The position numbers and the translations under genes are program-made. DNA of 64,000 bases from Streptococcaceae bacterium (GTDB taxonomy: Bacteria; Bacillota; Bacilli; Lactobacillales; Streptococcaceae). Under the pieces are notes generated by a model that was given only the letters and a program-made list of their open reading frames with translations, made no database searches and was not told where the DNA came from. The DNA is taken from positions 62,001-126,000 of the forward strand of contig CABIZZ010000003.1 in the NCBI GenBank assembly GCA_902363395.1, given 5' to 3'. Position 1 is the first letter of the stretch. Each line of letters starts with the position of its first letter. Of the stretch, positions 24,663-32,707 are shown piece by piece.

Positions 24663-24821
24663 TTAGGAATTGAAGCCAAAGGAAAAATCCTTTTTAGTCG
24701 TGATAAAGAAGTTATTTCATTGATACCTAACTTACATTGCTTAAAGGGAAATAAAAATGGAACCCCTAGTCATCCACTCTACTTATCCAAAGACATAAAA
24801 CCTTCCTCATACAAAGGATAG
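24663..24821 (+). pseudogene. DUF1643 protein C-terminal remnant
   Basis: The frame encodes EAKGKILFSRDKEV...PNLHCLKGNKNGTPSHPLYLSKDIKP, which carries the conserved LHC-G-NG-P-HPLYL tail of DUF1643 proteins. There is no start codon with a ribosome binding site, and a stop lies just upstream (24660-24662); the N-terminal two thirds are gone. The remaining sequence of the gap 24627-24941 contains only the terminator at its end. Confidence 0.65.
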
Positions 24822-24885
24822 ACCTTTGACTTTCCGAAAAATTAGTATTTTCCTGAATGTTTTGAATTTGAAACGATGAATATGC

Positions 24886-24937
24886 AAAAACAACCAGAAA
24901 AGAAATAGTTCACGACTGCTTCTTCTCTGGTTGTTTT
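24886..24937 (-). terminator. Terminator of sdpRI
   Basis: AACAACCAGA (24889-24898) pairs with TCTGGTTGTT (24926-24935). The A run on the plus strand gives the T run for minus-strand transcription. Confidence 0.75.
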
Positions 24938-24941
24938 CATA

Positions 24942-25577
24942 CTAACGATTTTTCCGACTTAATTGATAAGAGTACATAATAGGGATAAACACAATGGCGA
25001 GGATGACCAGCACCAATACATAAGAAAGCGCGAATTGAAGGCTAGCTTCCAGTAGGAGGATCAAGCCACCAAGCACCCACAACTTCCCTGCCAAGCGATG
25101 GGTTTTGTGCCAGTTATCTTCACTCTGCAAGGTCCAAGGTAGGCGGATTCCAACTGTATGGTTCACTTTTAGCTTAGGCATGTAGTTGCCCATGATCACA
25201 AAGATGAGCCCTAGCAAAACCGAAACAAAAACAGATGGATTGGTAGTAGAACCTAGCGCTTTGCTATAGATGAGATAGGAGACGATTAAGGAGACTATTG
25301 GAATCAACCAGTAGATTACTTTGACCATTTTCTCATTCATAGTACGGTTCTTAGGATCACGTCCGATCATAAAGATCACAAACAGATGCACCAAGAGAAG
25401 GAAAACAGGAAGACCAAACACAGCTAGTGCTTTCGATTGGAAGTTATTGGCCTGACCAGCAGCGTTAAAGTGAATCGAGATTTGGTTAGGCAATTGCGAC
25501 CAAATTATCAGCCCCCAAAGCATGGGGAAAAGTATCACCATAGAAGTTAATATCAATAATTTTTTATTCGTTTTCAT
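24942..25577 (-). CDS. sdpI: SdpI family immunity-type membrane protein
   Basis: 211 aa with six hydrophobic segments. It contains PNQISIHFNAAGQANNFQSKA near the N-terminus (DUF1648-like region) and MGNYMPKLKVNHTVGIRLPWTLQSEDNWHKTHRLAGKLWVLGG, the SdpI signature. In Bacillus SdpI gives immunity to the SdpC toxin and sequesters SdpR. No sdpABC toxin genes are in this window. Its start overlaps the 3' end of the upstream repressor gene by 14 nt. Confidence 0.9.
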   Translation of the reverse strand: MKTNKKLLILTSMVILFPMLWGLIIWSQLPNQISIHFNAAGQANNFQSKALAVFGLPVFLLLVHLFVIFMIGRDPKNRTMNEKMVKVIYWLIPIVSLIVSYLIYSKALGSTTNPSVFVSVLLGLIFVIMGNYMPKLKVNHTVGIRLPWTLQSEDNWHKTHRLAGKLWVLGGLILLLEASLQFALSYVLVLVILAIVFIPIMYSYQLSRKNR

Positions 25578-25845
25578 CAGTAGAGTCTCCTTTCAAATCA
25601 ACGAGCCAGACCATCAAATCCTCCAAGACAGAAGTATTGAGTTCATAGTAGATAAAATTCTTCTCTTTTTCCTCTCGAATTAAATCTGCCTGCTTGAGTA
25701 TGCTTAAATGATGGGAAATGGTCGCTCCTGCTACATCAAAGTGGCCAGCGATATCGCCAGCGGATAATTTCCCTGCCTTTAGCAGCTCTAAGATACTTCT
25801 TCTTATCGGATTCGATAAAGCTTTAAATGTTTGCGCAAAATTCAT
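25564..25845 (-). CDS. sdpR: ArsR-type autorepressor SdpR
   Basis: 93-aa winged helix of the ArsR family: FKALSNPIRRSILELLKAGKLSAGDIAGHFDVAGATISHHLSILKQADLIREEKEKNFIYYELN. No metal-binding Cys pairs. Paired with sdpI as in the Bacillus immunity operon. Two inverted-repeat operators flank its promoter. Confidence 0.9.
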   Translation of the reverse strand: MNFAQTFKALSNPIRRSILELLKAGKLSAGDIAGHFDVAGATISHHLSILKQADLIREEKEKNFIYYELNTSVLEDLMVWLVDLKGDSTDENE

Positions 25846-25860
25846 TCTCTATCTTCTCCA

Positions 25861-25952
25861 ATCTATTTTGATTTCTTTCTAAATAGATTCTAGTGCTTCC
25901 AGATAGGTTTGTCAACTCTATTTTGAAAAAATTCGAAATAGGTCTAAATAGG
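25861..25952 (-). promoter_or_regulatory. sdpRI promoter with two flanking operators
   Basis: Minus strand: TTGACA (25910-25915), 17 bp, TAGAAT (25887-25892). Inverted repeats CTATTT-nGA-N6-TCn-AAATAG lie at 25861-25888 (over the -10) and 25918-25941 (upstream of the -35), plus a half site at 25942-25952. This is the layout of a self-repressed promoter. Confidence 0.85.
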
Positions 25953-26013
25953 ATCTCCTTGTGACCTGCTAGGAAGATGTTGTTGCCAGTAGAAATGTTA
26001 TTTTAGAAGACAC

Positions 26014-26043
26014 AAAAAACCTCTAGCCATTAGCTAGAGGTTG
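26014..26043 (-). terminator. Terminator of the LPXTG adhesin gene
   Basis: AACCTCTAGC and GCTAGAGGTT form a 10-bp stem, with a T run on the minus strand. Confidence 0.92.
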
Positions 26044-26057
26044 AGATTTAGTCATCT

Positions 26058-27788
26058 TTATTGATGTGAGAGTTTACGTTTCAATAAGATAGCACCTGAT
26101 AGAACAACTGCTCCGAGAACAATGAATCCAGTAGCGGCAACTTCACCTGTACTTGGGAGAACTTTCTTCCGACCTTTACCTTTGCCATCGCCGGTACCTT
26201 CAGTTGTTGAAGATGACGGAGTTGGTGTTGGAGTAGTCGTTACTTTAGTAGTTGGTTCTTCGCTTGTGGTAGTTGTTGTCGTTGTTGTATCTTCTTTGGT
26301 TGTTGTCGTAGTTGAAGATGTAGTCGGTTCTTCAGTTGTAGTCGTAGTTGTCGTTGTTTCACCTGTAGTGGTTGAAGTAGTAGTTGGCTCTTCGGTTGTT
26401 GTAGTAGTCGAAGTAGTAGTCGGCTCTTCAGTCGTCGTAGTCGTTGTAGTAGTCGAAGTTGTTGTAGTCGTGGTCGTAGTCGTAGTAGTACTGGTTGTTT
26501 CTTCCTTCGGATTGACGATTGTCTTGGTTACTGAGTGATCGGCTCCGAAATCTTCAGTATTGACTTCTGTATCTGCAGATTTGATGCTGTAGCCCGCAGG
26601 TGCTTCTGTTTCTGTTAAGATATACTTATCTTTTAGCAAAGCACTGACAGTAATGTTCCCGTTTTCGTCGGTTACATACTCACCGATGACTTGGTTGTTC
26701 GCTTGACGTACGACCTTGAATTTGGCACCTTGAAGAGGTTGGTTGGCATCATCTACTTTGTGGATATTGATGGTAAATACATAACCGACACCAGAGCCAC
26801 CCGCGATTTGTACAGCAGCAGCATTGGTTACTTCTTTCACCACAGTATTTTTACCTTTTAAGATGGCATCATTTTTTAGGAGTTCACCATCTGCAGGCTC
26901 GTAGTTGAGCTGAACGTCGTAAGCAATACGATACTGGTCGTTTTCAGTGATATCGCCTAAGTCAACTACAAAGGATTGACCGTCTTCACTAATAGTCACC
27001 TTGTGTTGGTCAGTAACATCTGTTCGGTTGCTAAATTGCCATTCACCTGCTACAAAGGCAAAGTTCCCTTTTAAGATTTTGATGCTGCCAGGGACATAAG
27101 AAGCGTTGGTAAATTTCATGTGATCTTCGATAGTCACGCTATTGATATTTTCTCTGGTCCGGTTGATAGAAATGGTATAGGATACCTTCTTGTGATCGTC
27201 TGAATTCACCCAGCTTGTCTTTGTCAAAACTTTGGGATTGCCGTCTCCAACTCCCTTGAAGGTCACTTTACCACCGACCTTAAGCTCGTTGTTTATAGTG
27301 ATTTCAATCGGGATTTCTCCTTTTTCAGGGTGCTTCTGGAAATCAATCCGTGCATAGAAGAAGAAGGAGCCGTTAGTGTCAGAGTGTTTTTCAACATAGT
27401 CTGTATAGGTGAGGGAAATCGATTTTTTTGCAGCATCTACGGTTGCATGAGCGATGACCTCGTTGGTGTTAACATCTCGAATCTCAAAGCTGTCTGAAGA
27501 AATGATGAGGGCCTCTGGCACAGTCACGATGGTGGTGTCCCCTGCCTTGACATTTTTTCCAGCTAAATCGTAGGTGGCATTAATTCGGAAAGTAGCCCAT
27601 TGCTCCAACTCCCAAGTGAGATCTCCACCTTCGTTATTGGTGACGTTGACACTGGTAATCGTGTCCGCAAATTTTCCTGTTACCGAAACAGTCGATGTTT
27701 CAGCAGATAATCTATTCAACCCTAAAGTGAATAGGGTGGCTAGTAAACAAAGAACAAATGGGAAAATCCAAAATTTCTTTTTATCCAT
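26058..27788 (-). CDS. LPXTG-anchored surface adhesin with SpaA/Cna-B domain and Thr-rich stalk
   Basis: 576 aa. Signal peptide at residues 1-29 (ending LSAETS). Residues about 30-320 form immunoglobulin-like folds of the Cna/SdrG type (ADTITSVNVTNNEGGDLTWE, FYARIDFQKHPEKGEIPIEITINNE, TKTSWVNSDDHKKVSYTISINR). A Cna-B/SpaA domain follows (about 335-425) with Lys in INIHKVDD and Glu in LTETEAPAGY, an isopeptide-bond pattern. About 100 residues of Thr/Ser with Glu-Pro breaks follow, then LPSTG, a hydrophobic helix and KRKLSHQ. Sortase-attached adhesin, possibly matrix-binding; ligand unknown. The Thr stretch is a trinucleotide-type repeat prone to length change. Confidence 0.92.
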   Translation of the reverse strand: MDKKKFWIFPFVLCLLATLFTLGLNRLSAETSTVSVTGKFADTITSVNVTNNEGGDLTWELEQWATFRINATYDLAGKNVKAGDTTIVTVPEALIISSDSFEIRDVNTNEVIAHATVDAAKKSISLTYTDYVEKHSDTNGSFFFYARIDFQKHPEKGEIPIEITINNELKVGGKVTFKGVGDGNPKVLTKTSWVNSDDHKKVSYTISINRTRENINSVTIEDHMKFTNASYVPGSIKILKGNFAFVAGEWQFSNRTDVTDQHKVTISEDGQSFVVDLGDITENDQYRIAYDVQLNYEPADGELLKNDAILKGKNTVVKEVTNAAAVQIAGGSGVGYVFTINIHKVDDANQPLQGAKFKVVRQANNQVIGEYVTDENGNITVSALLKDKYILTETEAPAGYSIKSADTEVNTEDFGADHSVTKTIVNPKEETTSTTTTTTTTTTTSTTTTTTTTEEPTTTSTTTTTEEPTTTSTTTGETTTTTTTTEEPTTSSTTTTTKEDTTTTTTTTSEEPTTKVTTTPTPTPSSSTTEGTGDGKGKGRKKVLPSTGEVAATGFIVLGAVVLSGAILLKRKLSHQ

Positions 27789-27986
27789 AATTTTCTTCCT
27801 TTTTCATAAGATGGGTGTTTAATAAACAATCCTACTATTAGTTCAACTAAGACGAACAGTAGGCTTCCAAAAGATGGAGTTGCTATTAAACGACACGGTA
27901 TTGCGACAGGTTACTCGGTTGTTAGTTATGGTGTTGTTAAGAATAAAATCCTCCCTTTGTTCAAACAATCACAAGATTGTCTTCTT
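27789..27986 (-). other. Long structured leader of the adhesin gene
   Basis: About 200 nt between the predicted start (near 27986) and the adhesin ATG. It includes a hairpin CCTACT-N-AGTAGG with inner GTTC/GAAC (27828-27861) near the 3' end and a purine-rich GGGAGG near the 5' end. There is no terminator and no convincing leader peptide. It may hold a cis-acting RNA. Confidence 0.5.
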
Positions 27987-27992
27987 AGATAG

Positions 27993-28021
27993 ATTGTAGC
28001 ACAAAAAGCGCCTTATTTCAA
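27993..28021 (-). promoter_or_regulatory. Promoter of the adhesin gene
   Basis: Minus strand TTGAAA (28016-28021), 17 bp, TACAAT (27993-27998). Confidence 0.8.
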
Positions 28022-28031
28022 CAGTATAACT

Positions 28032-28161
28032 TTGATTGTTAAAATAAAAATGAGTATAAAATAGATAGGTTAAATAGCTGAAAGGAGAAGGTCTTGAAAC
28101 AGCTTTCAAAACCCCTTTTTGAAGCAGTAAGTATTGATTTTTCTCTAAAAAAGCGTATAAT
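28032..28161 (+). promoter_or_regulatory. Two promoter-like sites upstream of asnA
   Basis: TTGATT-N17-TATAAA (28032-28060) and TTGATT-N16-TATAAT (28134-28161). The nearer one gives an asnA leader of about 20 nt. Between them AAAGGAG precedes a TTG at 28094 that opens a 62-codon frame running into asnA. This is a weak leader-ORF candidate and I do not call it a gene. Confidence 0.6.
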
Positions 28162-28190
28162 CAAAATCATACTATTTAAAGGGAGTCTCT

Positions 28191-29183
28191 ATGAAGAAGA
28201 GTTTTATTCACCAACAAGAAGAAATTTCATTTGTAAAAACAACATTTACCCAATATTTGAAAGACAAACTAGAAGTCGTTGAGGTTCAAGGTCCAATCTT
28301 GAGCAAGGTAGGAGATGGGATGCAGGACAACCTATCCGGTGTGGAAAACCCTGTCTCTGTAAAGGTCTTGCAAATTCCTAACGAGACCTATGAAGTCGTT
28401 CATTCCCTTGCAAAATGGAAGCGTCATACCTTAGCGCGATTTGGCTTTGGGGAAGGGGAAGGTCTCTTCGTCCATATGAAGGCTCTTCGTCCAGATGAAG
28501 ATTCTTTGGATGCGACCCACTCAGTTTATGTTGACCAATGGGACTGGGAAAAGGTCATTCCAAATGGGAGCCGTAACCTAGCTTACTTGAAGGAAACGGT
28601 TGAAAAAATCTACAAGGCCATTCGTCTAACGGAGTTAGCTGTCGAAGCTCGCTATGATATTGAATCAATCCTGCCGAAGCAAATCACCTTTATCCACACA
28701 GAAGAGTTGGTAGAGCGTTATCCTGACTTGACGCCGAAAGAACGGGAAAATGCTATCACTAAAGAATATGGAGCCGTCTTTTTGATTGGGATCGGTGGCG
28801 TCTTATCAGATGGCAAGCCGCATGATGGACGGGCACCAGACTATGACGACTGGACAACGGAAACTGAAAATGGCTACAAGGGCTTAAACGGAGATATCCT
28901 TGTTTGGAATGATAACTTAGGGGCGGCATTCGAATTATCTTCTATGGGGATTCGGGTTGATGAAGACACACTCAAGCGCCAGGTTGCTATTACAGGAGAT
29001 CAAGATCGTTTGGAATTGGAGTGGCACCGTGCGCTCTTGAATGGACTCTTTCCACTAACTATCGGAGGTGGGATCGGTCAATCACGGATGGCGATGTTCT
29101 TGCTTCGTAAGAAACATATCGGAGAAGTCCAAACCAGCGTCTGGCCTCAAGAAGTTCGCGAACAATATGAAAATATCTTATAA
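28191..29183 (+). CDS. asnA: Aspartate--ammonia ligase
   Basis: 330-aa ammonia-dependent asparagine synthetase, related to class II aminoacyl-tRNA synthetases. It starts [23 protein letters not shown] and contains [28 protein letters not shown] and the C-terminal [23 protein letters not shown]. Makes asparagine from aspartate, ammonia and ATP in the cytosol. GGGAG is upstream and a terminator follows. Confidence 0.97.
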   Translation: MKKSFIHQQEEISFVKTTFTQYLKDKLEVVEVQGPILSKVGDGMQDNLSGVENPVSVKVLQIPNETYEVVHSLAKWKRHTLARFGFGEGEGLFVHMKALRPDEDSLDATHSVYVDQWDWEKVIPNGSRNLAYLKETVEKIYKAIRLTELAVEARYDIESILPKQITFIHTEELVERYPDLTPKERENAITKEYGAVFLIGIGGVLSDGKPHDGRAPDYDDWTTETENGYKGLNGDILVWNDNLGAAFELSSMGIRVDEDTLKRQVAITGDQDRLELEWHRALLNGLFPLTIGGGIGQSRMAMFLLRKKHIGEVQTSVWPQEVREQYENIL

Positions 29184-29210
29184 GATAGTTGAAAGTAAAG
29201 CAACGAAAGA

Positions 29211-29245
29211 AATCGAGTCTTGCATGTGATGCGGACTCGATTTTT
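29211..29245 (+). terminator. asnA terminator
   Basis: AATCGAGTC and GACTCGATT stem followed by TTTT. Confidence 0.9.
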
Positions 29246-29374
29246 ATGGGGCTGGAGAAGCCATCTTTTTCTATTCCTGATGGGCTTGTAGTCTGATTTT
29301 ATCGCTTGAGCGCTGTCACGGACTAGAAATTGTGATAGAATAAATAGTACAAAGCAAGCAAAGGAGTGGTGTCT

Positions 29375-30649
29375 ATGAAATTACAAAAACCAAAAGGAAC
29401 CCAAGATATCCTGCCACAGGAATCCGCTAAGTGGCAATATGTAGAAGGATTTGCTCGCGAAACCTTTAAAAAATACAATTACGCAGAGATCCGCACACCT
29501 ATTTTTGAACATTACGAGGTGATTAGTCGTTCGGTAGGGGATACAACGGATATCGTGACCAAGGAGATGTACGACTTCTATGATAAGGGAGACCGTCACA
29601 TCACGTTGCGTCCGGAAGGGACAGCACCAGTAGTCCGCTCCTATGTTGAAAATAAACTCTTTGCACCAGAAGTTCAAAAGCCAAGCAAGGTTTATTATAT
29701 TGGTCCTATGTTCCGCTATGAGCGTCCTCAGGCTGGCCGTTTGCGTCAGTTCCACCAGATTGGCGTAGAATGCTTTGGATCTAGCAATCCTGCAACAGAC
29801 GTTGAGACGATTGCCATGGCTGACCAATTCTTCAAAGAGATTGGCATTGAAAATGTCGTCCTCCACTTGAATACCCTAGGTAGCACAGCCAGTCGGGCAG
29901 CTTATCGCCAAGCTTTGATCGACTACCTCCTTCCAATGAAGGACCAACTTTCAAAAGATAGTCAACGTCGTCTAGAGGAAAATCCGCTCCGCGTCTTGGA
30001 CTCAAAAGAAAAAGAAGACAAGCAAGCGGTTGAGAAGGCTCCATCTATCCTAGACTACTTGGACGAAGAAAGCCAGGCACACTTCGATGCCGTACGGGCT
30101 ATGCTAGACGGTCTCGGAATTGACTATGTCATCGATACCAATATGGTACGTGGCCTAGACTATTACAACCACACTATTTTCGAGTTTGTGACAGAAGTAG
30201 ATGGGAATGAGTTGACCGTTTGTGCGGGAGGTCGTTACGATGGCTTGGTAGAATATTTTGGTGGACCAGCAACACCAGGTTTCGGTTTTGGGATGGGACT
30301 TGAGCGTCTCTTGTTGATCCTCGAAAAACAAGGAGTTGAGCTTCCTGTTGAGACGACATTGGATGTCTACGTTGCTGTGTTAGGTTCAGAAGCAGAAGTG
30401 GCCGCCTTGGAATTGGTTCAGTCCCTTCGCTGTCAAGGCTTTATCGCAGAACGCGATTACCTAGGCCGTAAGTTGAAGGCTCAGTTCAAGTCAGCTGACG
30501 TCTTTGGGGCCAAAACCATCATTGCTCTTGGTGGTAGCGAGGTTGAAAGTGGGCAAATCACTGTCAAAAACAACCAGACTCGCCAGGAAGTGACCACGTC
30601 CATCGAAGAAGTAAAAAATGATTTTCAAACTATTTTGAATCAACTATAA
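29375..30649 (+). CDS. hisS: Histidyl-tRNA synthetase
   Basis: 424 aa, class II aminoacyl-tRNA synthetase. [14 protein letters not shown] start, motif 2 region [25 protein letters not shown], histidine motifs [13 protein letters not shown] and GGRYDGL, and motif 3 [16 protein letters not shown] 29375 is chosen: AAGGAG lies 8 nt upstream, while a GTG at 29366 would overlap that site. Promoter TAGAAT at 29336-29341 with a weak -35. No T-box seen. Confidence 0.96.
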   Translation: MKLQKPKGTQDILPQESAKWQYVEGFARETFKKYNYAEIRTPIFEHYEVISRSVGDTTDIVTKEMYDFYDKGDRHITLRPEGTAPVVRSYVENKLFAPEVQKPSKVYYIGPMFRYERPQAGRLRQFHQIGVECFGSSNPATDVETIAMADQFFKEIGIENVVLHLNTLGSTASRAAYRQALIDYLLPMKDQLSKDSQRRLEENPLRVLDSKEKEDKQAVEKAPSILDYLDEESQAHFDAVRAMLDGLGIDYVIDTNMVRGLDYYNHTIFEFVTEVDGNELTVCAGGRYDGLVEYFGGPATPGFGFGMGLERLLLILEKQGVELPVETTLDVYVAVLGSEAEVAALELVQSLRCQGFIAERDYLGRKLKAQFKSADVFGAKTIIALGGSEVESGQITVKNNQTRQEVTTSIEEVKNDFQTILNQL

Positions 30650-30658
30650 AAAGAAAAG

Positions 30659-30690
30659 ACGGATGCCGAGAAGGTATCGGTCTTTTTTGC
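30659..30690 (+). terminator. hisS terminator
   Basis: GAC-g-GAT-g-CC pairs with GG-t-ATC-g-GTC, followed by six T. Confidence 0.75.
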
Positions 30691-30807
30691 ATGTCCTCTA
30701 TTTTCTCCTTGTGGAGAAAGCTGACAGCTGGGTCCATTTTTGATATACTAGTAGGGTATGCATGTGCCTTTTAGCACTTGCAAGTCTAGTAAAGGAAAAA
30801 ACAAGGT

Positions 30808-32583
30808 ATGAGTGAAAAAGAATCGCATAAACTTGGCTTGAGTGTCGGGTCCAATTTTCAAGATACTCAAGAGCTACGAAAGGTATTGGAACAATCAATT
30901 AGCCGAGAAGAAGAGGTTTTGACAGCTAGTCAACCGGTGGAATCAGAGCAGAACCAGGAAGAGAGCCAGGTTGCTGGAGAAACGGTGGAAACAGAAGCTT
31001 CGACCGGAACTCTAAGTCGCCTATCACGCTCTGGTCATCGTCGCAAAGAGAAGGTTGAAGCGAGATCGAAAGACCAAGAGGATGTAGAAGAGACATTAGA
31101 AGATCAAGAAGATGAAAAGTCGTTGGGGCGGTATGCCATTAAGCGACCAGTTCCCTTGTCACTACCCATTGCTTTTAGTGTCCTGCTTGGGCTGGTCCAT
31201 GTAGCTCTTCCTTTTATCAACTTACTGGCGACTAACCAACAAACACAGGACTTATATGCCGGTTGGGCAATGTCTCAAGGTCAAGTTCCCTATGGTCATT
31301 TCTTTGGGGTCAATGGTTTGCTCTACTACGGGATCAGCGCTTTAGGAAGTTTGGTAGGAGGTCAAGTTCTCCTGGTGGTCTTCCAGATTTTAGCCTACTT
31401 TTTTGCTGGGACGAGCCTGTATCGGATGGTCAGAAGCTTAGTTGCAAGTGAAAAAATTGCAGGACAAGTTCAGCTACTCTTCTATCTTCTTGCTGGAGTG
31501 CTTGGATTTGGTGGCAATTACGCTGTTTTTTATGCCCTGCCCTTCCTATTTGGCTCTATGAATTTCATTCTCGCTTATCTAGAGGGTGAGAAAACAGATG
31601 AATCCTTTGTCGCCTATGGCGCAGGAGCCTGTTTGGCCTTTATGATGGTGCCATGGCTGAGTGTGATTTTTTATCTGCTTGCTTTTCTTGGATTGACAGC
31701 CTATCATGTGAAGCAAAAGAAATTTTCCCACGGCTTCTATCAATTCCTCGCTGCTCTCTTGGGATTCTCTCTTCTTTTCTATCCCTTAGGCTACATCACC
31801 GTGTGGAACGGCTCCTTTGGGTATGCAATCCATCAGACCTTGTACAGTCTCCGCTCCCTCCAGTTTGATGCGGGTCACCTATTTGCTAACCTAGTTTATT
31901 ACTGTTTATTGCTATTAACGCTTGGTTTCGCTTCAGCTTTCGTCATGTCTTTCCGAAAAGTATCGACAAGCGGTCAACGTGTAATTCGGTTTATGAGTTG
32001 GTTTGGTCTTCTGCTAGTTGCCACTGTTGTGGTTGGGACACCAGAGCAAGGGGCCTATCAGTTCCTTAGCCTCTTACCTTTTGGTCTCCCCTTGTTCGCT
32101 CTTTGGTTTGCGGGAGAAGAGTCCACTTATCAGCGCCGGAAGATGAAGAACAATTCTATCTGGGACCTTTATTTCTCCAGTCAAGCCTTCCTACCGATTT
32201 TGGCAATGGCTTATCTAGTTGGCTATCCAGTTGTGAATCAATTTGTTCTCCAAAACAACCTAGCGAGTGAACGAAGCACCATTGCCCACTATATCAAGAG
32301 TCATAGTGATTCCAAGGATACCATCTATGCTTGGGATCAGACGGCCCATCTCTATCAGGAAAGTGGCCGCTTGGCATCTTCGGCCCTCCTAACTCCGACG
32401 GCCTATAGCAGTCCGAGGGAAAACCGAACCAATCTGATCAATCAGATTAAGCAAGCCAAGCCGAAGTTTATTGTGGTCAATAAGGACCTTGATGTAACGT
32501 CTGCTATGCAAAAAGTTTTGACCAAAAATTATGAAAAAGTGAACCAGAAAGGTTCCCAGTACACCTTGTACCAATATAAATAG
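30808..32583 (+). CDS. Large polytopic membrane protein, GT-C glycosyltransferase-like
   Basis: 591 aa. Residues 1-112 are a charged, Glu/Gln-rich cytoplasmic tail with no fold recognised. From about 115 to 460 there are 10-11 hydrophobic helices, with the first extracytoplasmic loop holding NQQTQDLYAGWAMSQGQVPYGHFFGVNG. This resembles the acceptor/donor loop of ArnT/PMT-type GT-C enzymes. The last 110 residues form an extracellular soluble domain (STIAHYIKSHSDSKDTIYAWDQ...). Such proteins could glycosylate wall polymers or surface proteins. Activity unproven. Monocistronic, between hisS and nrdD. Confidence 0.65.
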   Translation: MSEKESHKLGLSVGSNFQDTQELRKVLEQSISREEEVLTASQPVESEQNQEESQVAGETVETEASTGTLSRLSRSGHRRKEKVEARSKDQEDVEETLEDQEDEKSLGRYAIKRPVPLSLPIAFSVLLGLVHVALPFINLLATNQQTQDLYAGWAMSQGQVPYGHFFGVNGLLYYGISALGSLVGGQVLLVVFQILAYFFAGTSLYRMVRSLVASEKIAGQVQLLFYLLAGVLGFGGNYAVFYALPFLFGSMNFILAYLEGEKTDESFVAYGAGACLAFMMVPWLSVIFYLLAFLGLTAYHVKQKKFSHGFYQFLAALLGFSLLFYPLGYITVWNGSFGYAIHQTLYSLRSLQFDAGHLFANLVYYCLLLLTLGFASAFVMSFRKVSTSGQRVIRFMSWFGLLLVATVVVGTPEQGAYQFLSLLPFGLPLFALWFAGEESTYQRRKMKNNSIWDLYFSSQAFLPILAMAYLVGYPVVNQFVLQNNLASERSTIAHYIKSHSDSKDTIYAWDQTAHLYQESGRLASSALLTPTAYSSPRENRTNLINQIKQAKPKFIVVNKDLDVTSAMQKVLTKNYEKVNQKGSQYTLYQYK

Positions 32584-32587
32584 ACTA

Positions 32588-32652
32588 TCAATATCTTGTG
32601 GTTTTGAAATGAAATAACATTTTTTGCCACAAGATATTGATTTTTTATTTTT
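32588..32652 (+). terminator. Terminator that overlaps two candidate NrdR boxes
   Basis: TCAATATCTTGTGG (32588-32601) and CCACAAGATATTGA (32627-32640) form a perfect 14-bp stem with a T run after it. Each arm also matches the NrdR-box core CwATATnTwG in 9 of 10 positions. Confidence 0.8.
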
Positions 32653-32658
32653 GAGTGA

Positions 32659-32664
32659 TATAAT
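32659..32664 (+). promoter_or_regulatory. -10 of nrdD promoter
   Basis: TATAAT at 32659-32664, directly downstream of the two NrdR-like boxes, so that the second box overlaps the -35 position. The leader is about 38 nt. Confidence 0.65.
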
Positions 32665-32707
32665 ATGGAGTGAATTGTATTTGTGAAAAAAGAAAGTGGG
32701 CGAGCGC

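Noticed and set aside
26200-26520. Short-period repeats that might suggest a CRISPR array or minisatellite
   Set aside because: They are imperfect coding triplets of the Thr/Ser stalk, without uniform spacers.
26122-26538. A 138-residue Val-rich open frame on the plus strand
   Set aside because: It is the exact antisense of the Thr-rich stalk codons of the LPXTG adhesin; its composition is explained by reading ACN codons backwards. No ribosome binding site.
28094-28282. TTG-started 62-codon frame ahead of asnA
   Set aside because: Although AAAGGAG precedes it, the frame runs across the asnA promoter and into asnA and resembles no family. Kept only as a remark.
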